64,000 bases of DNA from assembly GCF_001428665.1 (NCBI RefSeq), contig NZ_LMIJ01000011.1:329992-393991 (forward strand), given 5' to 3'. Shown here piece by piece: positions 28,145-38,263 of this stretch (position 1 is the first letter of the stretch; each line of letters opens with the position of its first letter). Below the pieces are notes generated by a model. The model searched no databases, had not been told where the DNA came from, and was given only the letters and a program-made list of their open reading frames with translations. Source of the stretch: Acidovorax sp. Root219 (lineage in GTDB: Bacteria; Pseudomonadota; Gammaproteobacteria; Burkholderiales; Burkholderiaceae_C). The translations under genes and the position numbers were made by a program.

Positions 28145-29005
28145 ATGAACATCTACCTGCTACAGGCCATCAACGGGATCGGCATCGGCATGCTGTACTT
28201 CCTGCTGGCCGTCGGCCTGTCCATCGTGTTCGGCCTGCTGCGCTTCGTGAACTTCGCGCACGGGGCCTTCTACCTGCTGGGCGCCTACTTCTGCTTTCAG
28301 ATGACGCGCTGGGGCCTGAGCTTCTGGCTGGCCCTGGCTGTGGTGCCCGTGCTCGTGGGCGCGCTGGGCTGGCTCACCGAGAAGCTCGTGCTGCGCCATG
28401 TGTACGCCAAGCCGCACGAGTTCCACATCCTCGTCACCGTGGGCCTGGCCTTGGCCATCCAGGAACTGGTGATCCTGCAGTGGGGGCCGCTAGGCGACAG
28501 CGTGCCGGTGCCCGACCTGCTGCAGGGCGTGGTCATGTGGGGCGGCATTGTCTACCCCAAGTACCGGCTGTTCGTGATCGGCTTCACCGCCGTGCTGGCC
28601 GTGGGCCTGTGGTATGTGCTCGAAGGCACGCGCCTGGGCAGCGCGGTGCGCGCGGGCAGTGAATCGACCGAGATGGTCTCGCTGCTCGGCATCAACGTGT
28701 TCCGCATCTTCAGCCTGGTGTTCGCGCTGGGCGCGGCCACCGCCGCGATTGCCGGCGTGCTCGCCGCCCCGATGCGCGGGGCCGAGCCCTTCATGGGCAT
28801 CGAGGCGCTGGGCGTGGCCTTTATCGTGGTGGTGGTCGGGGGCATGGGCAGCTTCGCCGGCGCGCTGATCGGCGGCCTTTTGATCGGCATCGTGCAGAGC
28901 GTGATGAGCACGGTGTGGCCCGAGGGTGCGCGCCTGATGATCTACATCGCCATGGCCGCCGTGCTGCTGCTGCGCCCGCATGGCCTGCTGGGCCGCAAAG
29001 GATGA
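28145..29005 (+). CDS. LivH-like ABC permease
   Basis: 286 residues with about eight hydrophobic helices. It has the LivH signature FVNFAHGAFYLLGAYF near residue 35 and VVVVGGMGSFAGALIGGLLIGIVQ near the C-terminus. It forms half of the inner-membrane channel of the importer whose receptor is at 26739. The TGA overlaps the next ATG by ATGA. The start is fixed by MNIYLLQAINGIGIGMLY, the typical N-terminus. Confidence 0.92.
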   Translation: MNIYLLQAINGIGIGMLYFLLAVGLSIVFGLLRFVNFAHGAFYLLGAYFCFQMTRWGLSFWLALAVVPVLVGALGWLTEKLVLRHVYAKPHEFHILVTVGLALAIQELVILQWGPLGDSVPVPDLLQGVVMWGGIVYPKYRLFVIGFTAVLAVGLWYVLEGTRLGSAVRAGSESTEMVSLLGINVFRIFSLVFALGAATAAIAGVLAAPMRGAEPFMGIEALGVAFIVVVVGGMGSFAGALIGGLLIGIVQSVMSTVWPEGARLMIYIAMAAVLLLRPHGLLGRKG

Positions 29006-30012
29006 ACACCACCATGACGACACTTCTGCGCAAGAATTTCCACCTGCTGCTGGCACTGGCCGTGGTGCTGGTGATGCCGCTGACCATGCAATCGGGCTCG
29101 CTGGCCAGCGAGGTGCTGATCTATGGCCTGGCCGCCATGGGCTGCAACCTGCTGCTGGGCCACACCGGGCTGCTGTCCTTCGGGCAGGGCATCTTCTTCG
29201 GGCTGGGCAGCTACACCATCGCCCTCACGCTCACGCGCTGGCCCCTGCCCATGCCGCTGGCCCTGGCGCTCGCCGTGGTGATCGGGGCGCTGGGCGCGGC
29301 CATCGTCGGCTGGGTGGCCATCCGCCAGCGTGGCACCTACTTCGTGATGCTGACGCTGGCCTTCGCGCAGATGTTCTACTTTCTCGCCTACTCAATGCCC
29401 GGCATCACGGGGGGCGACAACGGGCTGATGGACATCCCGCGCCCCTCGCTGGCCGTGGGTGGCTTCACGCTGTGGCCGCTGAATTCACCCTGGCAGTACT
29501 ACGGCTTCGTGGCCACGGTGTTCCTGGTGGCCTTCTGGCTGCTGCAGAAGGTGTCGGCCTCGGTCTTCGGGCGCACGCTGCTGGCGGTGCGCGACAACGA
29601 GGAGCGTGCAGGCGCCATCGGCTACAACCTGCGCCTGCTCAAGCTGCAGGCCTTCGTGATCTCGGGCGCGGTGACGGGCCTGGCCGGCGCGCTGCACGCC
29701 ATGATGACCGGCATCGCCCCGCTGGCGAATGCCGAATACCACACCAGCGAGATGATCCTGGTGATGACCGTGATTGGCGGCACGGGCAACCTGCTGGCCT
29801 CGCTGCTCGGCTCGGCCTTCTACCTGCTGCTGGGCGACTGGCTGTCCACCCTGTGGCCGCGCTGGCTGCTGATCCTGGGGGTGGTGCTGATGGTGGTCAG
29901 CCTGGGCATGCAGCGCGGCCTGTGGGGCCTGGGCGAGTCGGCCTGGAATCTGTTGCGCGGCAAGGGCCGTGGCGGCAAGACAGACGCCAGCACGCAAGGA
30001 GGCCAGGCATGA
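29002..30012 (+). CDS. LivM-like ABC permease
   Basis: 336 residues. LLLGHTGLLSFGQGIFFGLGSY, the RGTYFVMLTLAFAQMFYF helix and LLAVRDNEERAGAIGYN (EAA-like loop) mark a LivM permease. It pairs with the LivH-like subunit. Both ends are coupled to neighbours by ATGA overlaps. The Gly/Lys-rich tail (GKGRGGKTDAS) is cytoplasmic. Confidence 0.92.
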   Translation: MNTTMTTLLRKNFHLLLALAVVLVMPLTMQSGSLASEVLIYGLAAMGCNLLLGHTGLLSFGQGIFFGLGSYTIALTLTRWPLPMPLALALAVVIGALGAAIVGWVAIRQRGTYFVMLTLAFAQMFYFLAYSMPGITGGDNGLMDIPRPSLAVGGFTLWPLNSPWQYYGFVATVFLVAFWLLQKVSASVFGRTLLAVRDNEERAGAIGYNLRLLKLQAFVISGAVTGLAGALHAMMTGIAPLANAEYHTSEMILVMTVIGGTGNLLASLLGSAFYLLLGDWLSTLWPRWLLILGVVLMVVSLGMQRGLWGLGESAWNLLRGKGRGGKTDASTQGGQA

Positions 30013-30787
30013 ACACCGCAGCCTCTCCCATCCTGCTCGAAGCCGTGGGCGTGGAAAAGCGCTACGACAAGTTCGCCGCCCTCGCGGGCGTGGACCTCAA
30101 GGTGCGCGCGAACACGGTCCATTCGGTCATCGGCCCCAACGGCGCGGGCAAGACCACGCTGTTCCACATGCTCACGGGCACCAAGGCCGTGAGTGGCGGG
30201 CGCATCGTGTTCGACGGGCACGACGTGACGCACGAGCCCGACCACCGCCGCGTGCAGCGCGGCATGGCGCGCTCATTCCAGGTGACGAGCCTGTTCCTGA
30301 CCCTGCCCGTGCGCGAGAACCTGCGCCTGGCGGCCCAGGGCACCGCGCCGCGCCATGCGCTCAACTGCTGGCATGCGCCGCAGGGCGCGCGCTCGCAGGC
30401 CGGGGTGGTGGCCAGCGTGCTCGCGCGCCTCGGCCTGGAGCGCCATGCCGACACGCCCGTGGGCAACCTCTCGCACGGCCAGCAGCGCCGGCTGGAGGTG
30501 GGCATGGCGCTGGCGGCGCGGCCCAAGGCGATCTTCCTGGACGAGCCCACCTCCGGCATGGGCATCGACGACCTGGATGACATGAAGCGGCTGATCCAGG
30601 GCCTCAAGGACGAGCACACCGTGGTACTCATCGAGCACAACATGAACATCGTGATGGACATCTCCGACACCGTGACGGTAATGCAGCAGGGCCGCGTGCT
30701 GGCCGAAGGGCATCCGCACGCGATCCGCAGCGACGACCGGGTGCGCAGCGCCTACCTGGGCAACATGATCACGGGGGGCAAGGCGGC

Positions 30788-30791
<4 letters not shown>
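30009..30791 (+). CDS. LivG-like ABC ATPase
   Basis: 260 residues. Walker A GPNGAGKTT, signature LSHGQQRRLEVGMALA, Walker B AIFLDEPTSGMG and the switch His in LIEHNMNIVMD are complete. MARSFQVTSLF is a LivG-specific stretch. In contrast to the LivG half of the fusion at 3377-5935, its signature motif is intact. It overlaps both neighbours by four bases. Confidence 0.92.
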
Positions 30792-31492
<701 letters not shown>

Positions 31493-31523
31493 CGCCCCGC
31501 CCCATTTTTCAGGAAAGCTTACC

Positions 31524-32786
31524 GTGAACATGATGACCAACCCCTCTGCCCTGCTGCCGCGCGTGAACGGCGCGCGCCTGTGGCAATCGCTGATGGACCT
31601 GGCGCAGATAGGCGCCACGCCCAAGGGCGGCGTGTGCCGCCTGGCCCTGACCGCGCTGGACGGCGAAGGCCGCGACCTCTTCGTGCGCTGGGCGCGCGAG
31701 GCCGGCTGCAGCGTGCGCACCGACGCCATCGGCAATATCTTCGCGCGCCGCGCGGGCCGCAACGACGCCCTGCCCTCGGTGATGACCGGCAGCCACATCG
31801 ACACCCAGCCCACGGGCGGCAAGTTCGATGGCAACTACGGCGTGCTGGCCGGCATCGAGTTGGTGCGCACCCTGAACGACCACGGTATCGTGACCGAAGC
31901 CCCCATCGAGGTGGCGGTGTGGACCAATGAAGAGGGCTCGCGCTTCGTGCCGGTGATGATGGGCTCGGGCGTGTTCGCCGGCGCCTTCACGCTCGACCAT
32001 GCGCTGGCCCAACGCGACGCGCAGGGCACCAGCGTGGCCGAGGCACTGGCCGCCATCGGCTATGCCGGCGAAAGCGGCCCCACGCCGCCCGTGGGCGCAT
32101 ATTTCGAGGCGCACATCGAGCAGGGCCCGGTGCTGGAGGCCAATGGCTGCGTGATCGGCGTGGTGCAGGGTGCCCTGGGCCAGCGCTGGTACGACGTGAC
32201 GGTGCAGGGCATGGAGGCGCATGCCGGCCCCACGCCCATGGCGCTGCGCCGCGATGCGCTGCTGGCCGCCAGCACACTGGTGGCCGAAGTGAACCGCATC
32301 GCCCTGGACCATGCGCCGCATGCCCGCGGCACGGTGGGCGTGCTGGAGGTGTTCCCGAGTTCGCGCAACGTGATCCCCGGCAGCGTGCGCATGACGGTGG
32401 ACCTGCGTGCTGCCGACGACGCCGAGCTGCTGCAGATGGACGCCGAGCTGCGCGCCGCCTGCGAGCGCATCGGCACCGCCCACCGCACGCCCATCGCGGT
32501 GGAGCAGGTGGTGTACTTCCCGCCACAGCCGTTTGCGCCCGCGCTGGTCGAAGGCGTGCGCGCCGATGCCCAGGCCCTGGGCTACAGCGCGATGGACGTG
32601 GTCAGCGGTGCCGGGCACGACGCCGTGTACCTGGCGCGGCTGGCACCCACGGCCATGGTCTTCGTGCCCTGCGCCGACGGCATCAGCCACAACGAGATCG
32701 AGGACGCCGAGCCCGAGCACCTGGAAGCCGGCTGCAACGTACTGCTGCAGGCCATGCTGCGCAGCGCCCAGGTGGTGGCCGCATGA
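31524..32786 (+). CDS. M20-family carbamoylase/amidohydrolase (allantoate amidohydrolase-like)
   Basis: 420 residues from GTG 31524, chosen because AGGAAAG lies about nine bases upstream; ATGs at 31530 and 31533 are alternatives. Zn-ligand motifs of the hydantoinase/carbamoylase group are clear: GSHIDTQPTGGKFDGNYGV, NEEGSRF, HIEQGPVLE and SGAGHDA. Family members cleave N-carbamoyl-amino acids, allantoate or ureidoglycine, releasing ammonia and carbon dioxide. It is coupled by ATGA to the M81 gene and follows a dedicated importer, so it probably processes the imported ligand. Confidence 0.9.
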   Translation: MNMMTNPSALLPRVNGARLWQSLMDLAQIGATPKGGVCRLALTALDGEGRDLFVRWAREAGCSVRTDAIGNIFARRAGRNDALPSVMTGSHIDTQPTGGKFDGNYGVLAGIELVRTLNDHGIVTEAPIEVAVWTNEEGSRFVPVMMGSGVFAGAFTLDHALAQRDAQGTSVAEALAAIGYAGESGPTPPVGAYFEAHIEQGPVLEANGCVIGVVQGALGQRWYDVTVQGMEAHAGPTPMALRRDALLAASTLVAEVNRIALDHAPHARGTVGVLEVFPSSRNVIPGSVRMTVDLRAADDAELLQMDAELRAACERIGTAHRTPIAVEQVVYFPPQPFAPALVEGVRADAQALGYSAMDVVSGAGHDAVYLARLAPTAMVFVPCADGISHNEIEDAEPEHLEAGCNVLLQAMLRSAQVVAA

Positions 32787-34252
32787 AGATCCTCATCGCC
32801 CGCCTGAACCACGAGACCAACACCTTCTCGCCCGTGCCCACGCCGCTGGAGGCGTTTTCGCCCACCTACGGCGAAGACGCCTTGCGCGACAACCTGGGCA
32901 TGCGCACAGCCATGGCGGCCTTCATCGACCTGGCCCGGGGCCTGGGCGCCACACTGGTCACGCCGGTGTCGGCCATGTCCAACCCCAGCGGCCCGGTGCA
33001 TGCCGCCGCCTACGACGAGCTGACCCGACGCATCGTCGAGGCGGCGCCGGGCTGCGATGCCATCCTGCTCGACCTGCATGGCGCCATGGTGGCCGAGAAC
33101 AGCCCCGATGGCGAGGGCGACCTGCTCGAACGCGTGCGCGCAGCGGCGCCCGGCGTGCCCATCGGCGTGGCGCTGGACCTGCACGGCAACATCACGCCGA
33201 AGATGGTCGCCAACGCCGACGTCATGGTGGGCTTCAAGACCTACCCGCACATCGACATGTACGAGACCGGCGAGCATGCAGGGCGCCTGCTGCTGGCCAT
33301 GCTGCAAGGCCAAGCACGCTACAGCGTGCGCTGGCACCAACTGCCCATGATGGGCCACACCCTGCGCAGCACCACGTTGCAGGGCGCCATGCTGCGCGCG
33401 GTGGACGCCGCGCGCGCAGCGGAGGCCGAGGGCGTGCCCGCGGTGTCGGTGTTCGCAGGGTTTTCGCTGGCCGACATCGAGGCGCCGTTCATGAGCGTGG
33501 TCGTCACCGGCCGCGCCGACGACCCCGAAGCCGCCCAGGCCGTAGCCGACCGCATTGCCGCCACCATCTGGCAGGAGCGCGCCGAGTTTGTCTACGACAG
33601 CGAGCCCCTGGCGCAGTCATTGCAGCGCGCGCAGACCCTGGCGCAAGGCGCCGAGCGCCCGGTGCTGCTGCTGGACCACAGCGACAACTGCATGTCCGGC
33701 GGCACCTGCGACTCCATGGATGTCTTGCAGGCCGCCCTCGCCGAGGGCCTGTCGGACATCGCCGTGGGCCCGCTGTGCGACCCCGAGGCGGTGGCCGAGC
33801 TGGTGGCTGCGGGCGTCGGTGCACAGGTCACCGTGCGCCTGGGCAACAAGGTGCCGCTCACCCAGCTCAACGTGGCCAAGGAGCCCGTGGCGCTGACCGG
33901 CACGGTGCGCGCCATCAGCGATGGCGAGTACACCGTGACCGGCCCCATCTACACCGGGCAGCGCTGCGCCATGGGGCGCACCGTGCTGTTCGACACCGGC
34001 AGCGCACGGATCGTGGTGACCGAGAAGACCCACGAGCCCTGGGACCTGGGCGTGTTCTCGTGCGTGGGGGTGGACCCCACGGCGCACCGCTTCGTGCTGC
34101 TCAAGTCGCGCATGTACTGCCGCCCGGTGTTCGTGCCGCTGTCGCACGCGCTGGTCGAATGCGACAGCCCCACGGGAGTGACCAGTTCCAACTACGCGCT
34201 GTTCCCGTTCAGGAACGTGCGCCGGCCGGTGTTCCCATTGGACGCGGTTTGA
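32783..34252 (+). CDS. M81-family metallopeptidase (MlrC-like, DUF1485)
   Basis: 489 residues, the usual M81 length. Motifs: ARLNHETNTFSPVPT at the N-terminus, DAILLDLHGAMVAE, GVALDLHGN, GFKTYPHIDMYETG, DHSDNCMSGGTCD and FPLDA at the C-terminus. The Asp/His-rich blocks are the predicted zinc site. MlrC degrades linearised microcystin, but most homologues, including those next to carbamoylases as here, have no known substrate. The start overlaps the M20 gene by ATGA. It is convergent with the dipeptide receptor gene. Confidence 0.88.
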   Translation: MKILIARLNHETNTFSPVPTPLEAFSPTYGEDALRDNLGMRTAMAAFIDLARGLGATLVTPVSAMSNPSGPVHAAAYDELTRRIVEAAPGCDAILLDLHGAMVAENSPDGEGDLLERVRAAAPGVPIGVALDLHGNITPKMVANADVMVGFKTYPHIDMYETGEHAGRLLLAMLQGQARYSVRWHQLPMMGHTLRSTTLQGAMLRAVDAARAAEAEGVPAVSVFAGFSLADIEAPFMSVVVTGRADDPEAAQAVADRIAATIWQERAEFVYDSEPLAQSLQRAQTLAQGAERPVLLLDHSDNCMSGGTCDSMDVLQAALAEGLSDIAVGPLCDPEAVAELVAAGVGAQVTVRLGNKVPLTQLNVAKEPVALTGTVRAISDGEYTVTGPIYTGQRCAMGRTVLFDTGSARIVVTEKTHEPWDLGVFSCVGVDPTAHRFVLLKSRMYCRPVFVPLSHALVECDSPTGVTSSNYALFPFRNVRRPVFPLDAV

Positions 34253-34271
34253 GGGAACACCGGCACCGGCA

Positions 34272-35858
34272 TCAGTTCACCTTGATCAGGCGCCAGTCGA
34301 TGCGGTTGTCAGGCCGCTGCACCAGCTCGACGTTCTTCTTCATCGCCCAGGCCAGCATCTGGTTGTGCAGGGGGATGTTGGCCACTGTGTCGTTCTGCAG
34401 CTGCAGGCCTTCGGTCAGCAGGCGGTTGCGCACGGGCTGGTCGATCTCGGTCTTCACGCGGTCCACGACGTAGTCCATGCGCTCGTTGCTGTAGCGGCCC
34501 AGGTTGTAGTTGCCGTCGCCGCCCGTGGTCTTGGTACGCGTGAGCGACTGCAGGGTGTACAGCGCGTCGAAGGTCGGCACGCCCCAGCTGAGCAGGGTGA
34601 TGCTGGCTTCGTGCCGCTGCGCCATGGGGTAGTAGGTGATGGAGGGCATGGTGCGCAGCTTGGCCTTGACGCCCACGCGCGCCCACATCGAGGTGATGGC
34701 CTGGCACAGGTTCTCGTCCTGGATGATGGAGTTGTTGCTGCAGGCGAAATCGACCTCGAAGCCGTCCTTGTAGCCGGCGTCGGCCAGCAGCGCCTTGGCG
34801 GCATTGGGGTCGTAGGGCAGGCGCTTGTCCACGGCCTCCGTCCAGCCGTTGACCAGGGGCGAGACCATGGCGCCCGTGGGCTTGGACATGCCGCGCATGG
34901 TCACACGCTGCAGGGTGGCCACGTCGATGGCCTGGTACAGCGCCTTGCGCACGCGCAGGTCCTTGAGCGGGTTCTTGCCCTTCACGCTGCTGCCCGGCAG
35001 CTCGTCGCGGAACTGGTCCAGGGCCAGGTAGACGGTGCGGTTCTCGACCATCTCCATGACCTTGATGCTGGGGTTGGCCCTGAGCCGCTCCAGGTCCTGC
35101 AGACTGGTGTCGCGCACCATGTCCACCTCGCCCGAAAGCAGGGCCGCGATGCGTGTGGCCTCGGACTTGATGGGCGTGTAGACGATCTCGGTGACATTGC
35201 CCTCGCTCTTGCCGGCATTCCACCACTGCGGGTTGGCGGCGAACACCAGCTTCTGGTCGGGTACCCATTCCTTGAGCACGAAGGGCCCGGTTCCCATGGC
35301 GTTGCGGTGCGAGAAGGTCTCGTCCTTGGACTTGATGTCCTTGGGCTCCTCGGCGTTGTTCTTCTCGGACCAGGCCTTGCTCATCACGCGCAGCTCGGTC
35401 AGTTGGTTGAGCAGCACCGGGTTGGAGTTCTTCAGGAAGATGTCGATGGTCTCGCCGTCCACCTTGGCGATGCGGTCCATGCCCTGGGTGTAGATGGCGT
35501 AGGTGGAGCTCTTGCCCATGGCACGTTGCAGCGAAAACACCACGTCGTCCGCCGTCATGGTGGAGCCGTCGCTGAACTTCACGCCCTGGCGCAGCTTCAC
35601 GCGCAGCTGCGTGGGGCTGACCTGCTGCCAGGACGTGGCCAAGAGCGGCTCGACCTTGAGCGTGCGGCTGTTGAACATCACCAGCGACTCGTACACCGCG
35701 GCATGGATGCCGTTGCCCAGGGCGCTGTTCTGGGAGTGGATGTCCATGGTCTGGATGTCGGTGGACCCTGCCCACTTGAACGGTTTTGCCGAAACGGTGG
35801 GGGCGATGGCTGCCAGGGCCAGGGTGGCGGCCGCGAGCAGGGAGTGCTTGAAGTGCAT
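34272..35858 (-). CDS. Dipeptide/oligopeptide-type periplasmic binding protein (DppA-like)
   Basis: 528 residues from ATG 35858 (AAGGAAAC upstream). The signal peptide ends IAPTVSAKP. SBP family 5 features: the TDIQTMDIHSQNS start, KLRQGVKFSDGSTMTADDVVFSLQRAM and RNAMGTGPFVLKEWVPDQKLVF. It binds a peptide or similar ligand in the periplasm. No Dpp permease or ATPase gene adjoins it, so it is an orphan here. The BON-domain gene lies upstream on the same strand after 152 bp that contain the palindrome at 35957. Confidence 0.9.
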   Translation of the reverse strand: MHFKHSLLAAATLALAAIAPTVSAKPFKWAGSTDIQTMDIHSQNSALGNGIHAAVYESLVMFNSRTLKVEPLLATSWQQVSPTQLRVKLRQGVKFSDGSTMTADDVVFSLQRAMGKSSTYAIYTQGMDRIAKVDGETIDIFLKNSNPVLLNQLTELRVMSKAWSEKNNAEEPKDIKSKDETFSHRNAMGTGPFVLKEWVPDQKLVFAANPQWWNAGKSEGNVTEIVYTPIKSEATRIAALLSGEVDMVRDTSLQDLERLRANPSIKVMEMVENRTVYLALDQFRDELPGSSVKGKNPLKDLRVRKALYQAIDVATLQRVTMRGMSKPTGAMVSPLVNGWTEAVDKRLPYDPNAAKALLADAGYKDGFEVDFACSNNSIIQDENLCQAITSMWARVGVKAKLRTMPSITYYPMAQRHEASITLLSWGVPTFDALYTLQSLTRTKTTGGDGNYNLGRYSNERMDYVVDRVKTEIDQPVRNRLLTEGLQLQNDTVANIPLHNQMLAWAMKKNVELVQRPDNRIDWRLIKVN

Positions 35859-35956
35859 GGGGGTTTCCTTTGCAAAACAGGAATGTTCGTACGAACCGGC
35901 AATATGCAGCAGGACGCGCGCGCGCAAAAGCCCCCGTCCGGGCAGTGTGGTTCGCC

Positions 35957-35970
35957 CGCGCAATTGCGCG
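35957..35970. promoter_or_regulatory. Palindrome CGCGCAATTGCGCG upstream of the dipeptide receptor
   Basis: Perfect 14-bp palindrome about 100 bp before the receptor start, followed 10 bp later by a second, shorter palindrome TTGCGCAA (35981-35988) sharing the ATTGCGC half. It is a candidate operator; the cognate regulator is unknown. Confidence 0.35.
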
Positions 35971-36010
35971 TCAGGGCCGATTGCGCAAACGCCGCACCTG
36001 CGGTATCTGT

Positions 36011-36541
36011 CTACTTGGCAAGAGGGTAGCGCGCTGCGCCCCGTTCGGTGCCCACTTGCAGCAGGTTGATCACGCCCATCACGTCGTCCACCAGCTCCAC
36101 GGCCTTCTCCAGCGCCTGGGCCTGCTCGGCGGACTGCACACAGCCCATCAGCGTGACCAGGCGCCGCTCGCCCAGCACCCATACGCTGGTGTCGCCAAAA
36201 CGCCCTTCCTCGCGGACGTAGCGCTGCACGCGCGGAATGATCTCGGCGTCGTACAGGTAGGAGTTGGGCAGCCGGCAGCGCCCCACGCGGTGGCAGCTGC
36301 CGCCGTGCTGCGAGCGCACATGGGCCAGTTCGCGCACCTCGGCCTCGGTGTAGAGCGGGCCTTCGGGCGCGGGGCATGCAGCGATGGCCGAGGTCACCTG
36401 TACGAAGGGATCGTTGAAAGCGTTGGTGCGGGCGACGAGCGCCTGCGGCACCGGGCTTTGCGCAAAAGCGCCCGATACCATGGCAACGGCAAGTGCCAGG
36501 GTGCACCGCCGAACTCCATGGAATGTGAAAATGCCTTTCAT
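36011..36541 (-). CDS. Exported BON-domain protein
   Basis: 176 residues from ATG 36541 (GGAGGG upstream). A signal peptide (TLALAVAMVSGAFAQ) precedes a Cys-containing region (residues about 45-90, with HGGSCHRVGRCR) and a C-terminal BON-like domain: IIPRVQRYVREEGRF, VTLMGCVQSAEQAQALEKAVELVDDVMGVINLLQVG. BON domains bind phospholipid or act as periplasmic adaptors (OsmY-like). It is divergent from the DUF2199 gene with only 55 bp between starts. Confidence 0.75.
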   Translation of the reverse strand: MKGIFTFHGVRRCTLALAVAMVSGAFAQSPVPQALVARTNAFNDPFVQVTSAIAACPAPEGPLYTEAEVRELAHVRSQHGGSCHRVGRCRLPNSYLYDAEIIPRVQRYVREEGRFGDTSVWVLGERRLVTLMGCVQSAEQAQALEKAVELVDDVMGVINLLQVGTERGAARYPLAK

Positions 36542-36596
36542 CGGATGCCCTCCTTTCGGCACAGCCGCTGCTCCACCAACGAATGAACGCGTTCCC

Positions 36597-37100
36597 ATGA
36601 CCGGATTCCTTTGCGCAACCTGCGGCCAGACCCACGACAGCATACCGATGTGCCTGGGCGCCCCCGCCCCGGAGCTGTGGTTCTCGGTACCCGAAGCAGA
36701 GCGTGAAGCACGGGTGGAGCTGTCGTCGGACCAGTGCGTCATCGACGGCCAGCACTTTTTCATTCTCGGCCGGATCCTGCTGCCCGTCGTCGACGGAGAC
36801 GATTCTTTCGTCTGGCTCGCATGGGTGTCCCTGAGCGAGGCGAATTTCGTGCGCAGCTGCGAGCTGTGGGAGAGCGAAGGGCGTGAGGCCGAGCCAGCGT
36901 GTTTCGGCTGGCTGCAAAGTGCCCTGCCTGGCTATGCGCCTGGCACGCTCAGCCTGAAGACGAACGTGCAGACCATGCCCCTGGGACAGCGCCCCCTCAT
37001 CACGCTGGAACCGACAAACCACCCGCTGGCGGTGGAGCAACGGGAGGGCATCACGATGGCACGGGTGCAGCAGATTGCGGAGGCTGCATTCCATGGCTAG
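36597..37100 (+). CDS. DUF2199 protein
   Basis: 167 residues. The N-terminus MTGFLCATCGQTHDSIP gives a CxxC pair typical of DUF2199, and DQCVIDGQHFFILGRILLPVVDGDDSFVWLAWVSLSEANF and HPLAVEQREGIT are further family blocks. Cytoplasmic, function unknown. ATG 36597 is used because an ATG at 36583 runs into a stop after five codons. Confidence 0.8.
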   Translation: MTGFLCATCGQTHDSIPMCLGAPAPELWFSVPEAEREARVELSSDQCVIDGQHFFILGRILLPVVDGDDSFVWLAWVSLSEANFVRSCELWESEGREAEPACFGWLQSALPGYAPGTLSLKTNVQTMPLGQRPLITLEPTNHPLAVEQREGITMARVQQIAEAAFHG

Positions 37101-37201
37101 CCGACGGTAGCGCCGGCTGTAGGACACGGCTGCGAGTTGCCGGACGAGCCGTCGCAGGGCTGCGTTCCACGCTTAGGATGGACTGCACTCCTAACTGCCC
37201 C

Positions 37202-38263
37202 ATGCCCAGCGACCTCATCGTCCACCGCCCCGAAGGCCTGTACTGCCCGGCCGGCAATTTCTACATCGACCCCTGGCGGCCGGTGGAGCGGGCCGTGATC
37301 ACGCATGCGCATTCGGACCATGCACGCATGGGCTCGGCGCACTACCTGGCGCACCAGGACAGCGAGGGCACGCTGCGCAACCGGCTGGGGGCCGACATCG
37401 ATTTGCAGACGCTGGCCTATGGCGACACCATCGACCACCACGGCGTGCGCCTGTCGCTGCACCCGGCGGGGCATGTGCTGGGATCGGCCCAGGTGCGGGT
37501 GGAGCATGGCGGCCAGGTGTGGGTGGCCTCGGGCGACTACAAGCTCGAGGACGATGGCACCTGCCCGCCGTTCGAGCCGGTGCGCTGCCATACCTTCATC
37601 ACCGAATCGACCTTTGGCCTGCCGATCTACCGCTGGCCCTCGCAGCCCGTGCTGTTCGCCGACATCAATGCCTGGTGGGCCGCGAATGCGGCGGCGGGCA
37701 AGGCCAGCGTGCTGTATGCCTACGCCTTCGGCAAGGCGCAGCGCCTGCTGCACGGGGTGGACTCGGGCATCGGTCCCATCGTCGTGCATGGTGCGGTGGA
37801 CCCGCTCAACGCCGTGTACCGCGCGGCGGGCGTGGCGCTACCGCCCACGCTGCGCGTGACGGACCCGGGCGTCACCAAGGCCGAGTTGCGCCGCGCGCTG
37901 GTGCTGGCACCGCCCTCGGCGGCGGGCACGCCTTGGCTCAAGCGCTTTGGCGAGCATTCCGACGCTTTTGCCAGCGGCTGGATGCTGGTGCGCGGCGCGC
38001 GCCGCCGCCGGGGCGTGGACCGGGGCTTCGTGATGAGCGACCACGCCGACTGGCCCAGCCTGCAAAAGGCCATTGGCGCCACGGGGGCCGAGCGCATCAT
38101 CGTCACCCACGGCAGCACCGAGGTGATGGTGCGCTGGCTGTGCGAGCAGGGGCTCGATGCCCAGGTGTTCGTGACCGAGTACGGCGCCGACGACACCGAG
38201 GACGACGCAGGGGCAGCGCCGCCAGCACAGGCCGATGCGCCGGCACCCGAGGCCGCTGCATGA
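37202..38263 (+). CDS. Ligase-associated DNA damage response exonuclease (metallo-beta-lactamase fold)
   Basis: 353 residues. THAHSDHARMG is the metallo-beta-lactamase metal motif; further ligand candidates lie in HPAGHVLGSAQ, SGDYKLED, MSDHADWPS and the late VTHGSTE. This is the beta-CASP/SNM1-like exonuclease that travels with an ATP-dependent ligase, an Lhr-like helicase and a calcineurin-type nuclease, as here. It presumably trims DNA ends before ligation. The stop overlaps the ligase start by ATGA. Confidence 0.9.
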   Translation: MPSDLIVHRPEGLYCPAGNFYIDPWRPVERAVITHAHSDHARMGSAHYLAHQDSEGTLRNRLGADIDLQTLAYGDTIDHHGVRLSLHPAGHVLGSAQVRVEHGGQVWVASGDYKLEDDGTCPPFEPVRCHTFITESTFGLPIYRWPSQPVLFADINAWWAANAAAGKASVLYAYAFGKAQRLLHGVDSGIGPIVVHGAVDPLNAVYRAAGVALPPTLRVTDPGVTKAELRRALVLAPPSAAGTPWLKRFGEHSDAFASGWMLVRGARRRRGVDRGFVMSDHADWPSLQKAIGATGAERIIVTHGSTEVMVRWLCEQGLDAQVFVTEYGADDTEDDAGAAPPAQADAPAPEAAA

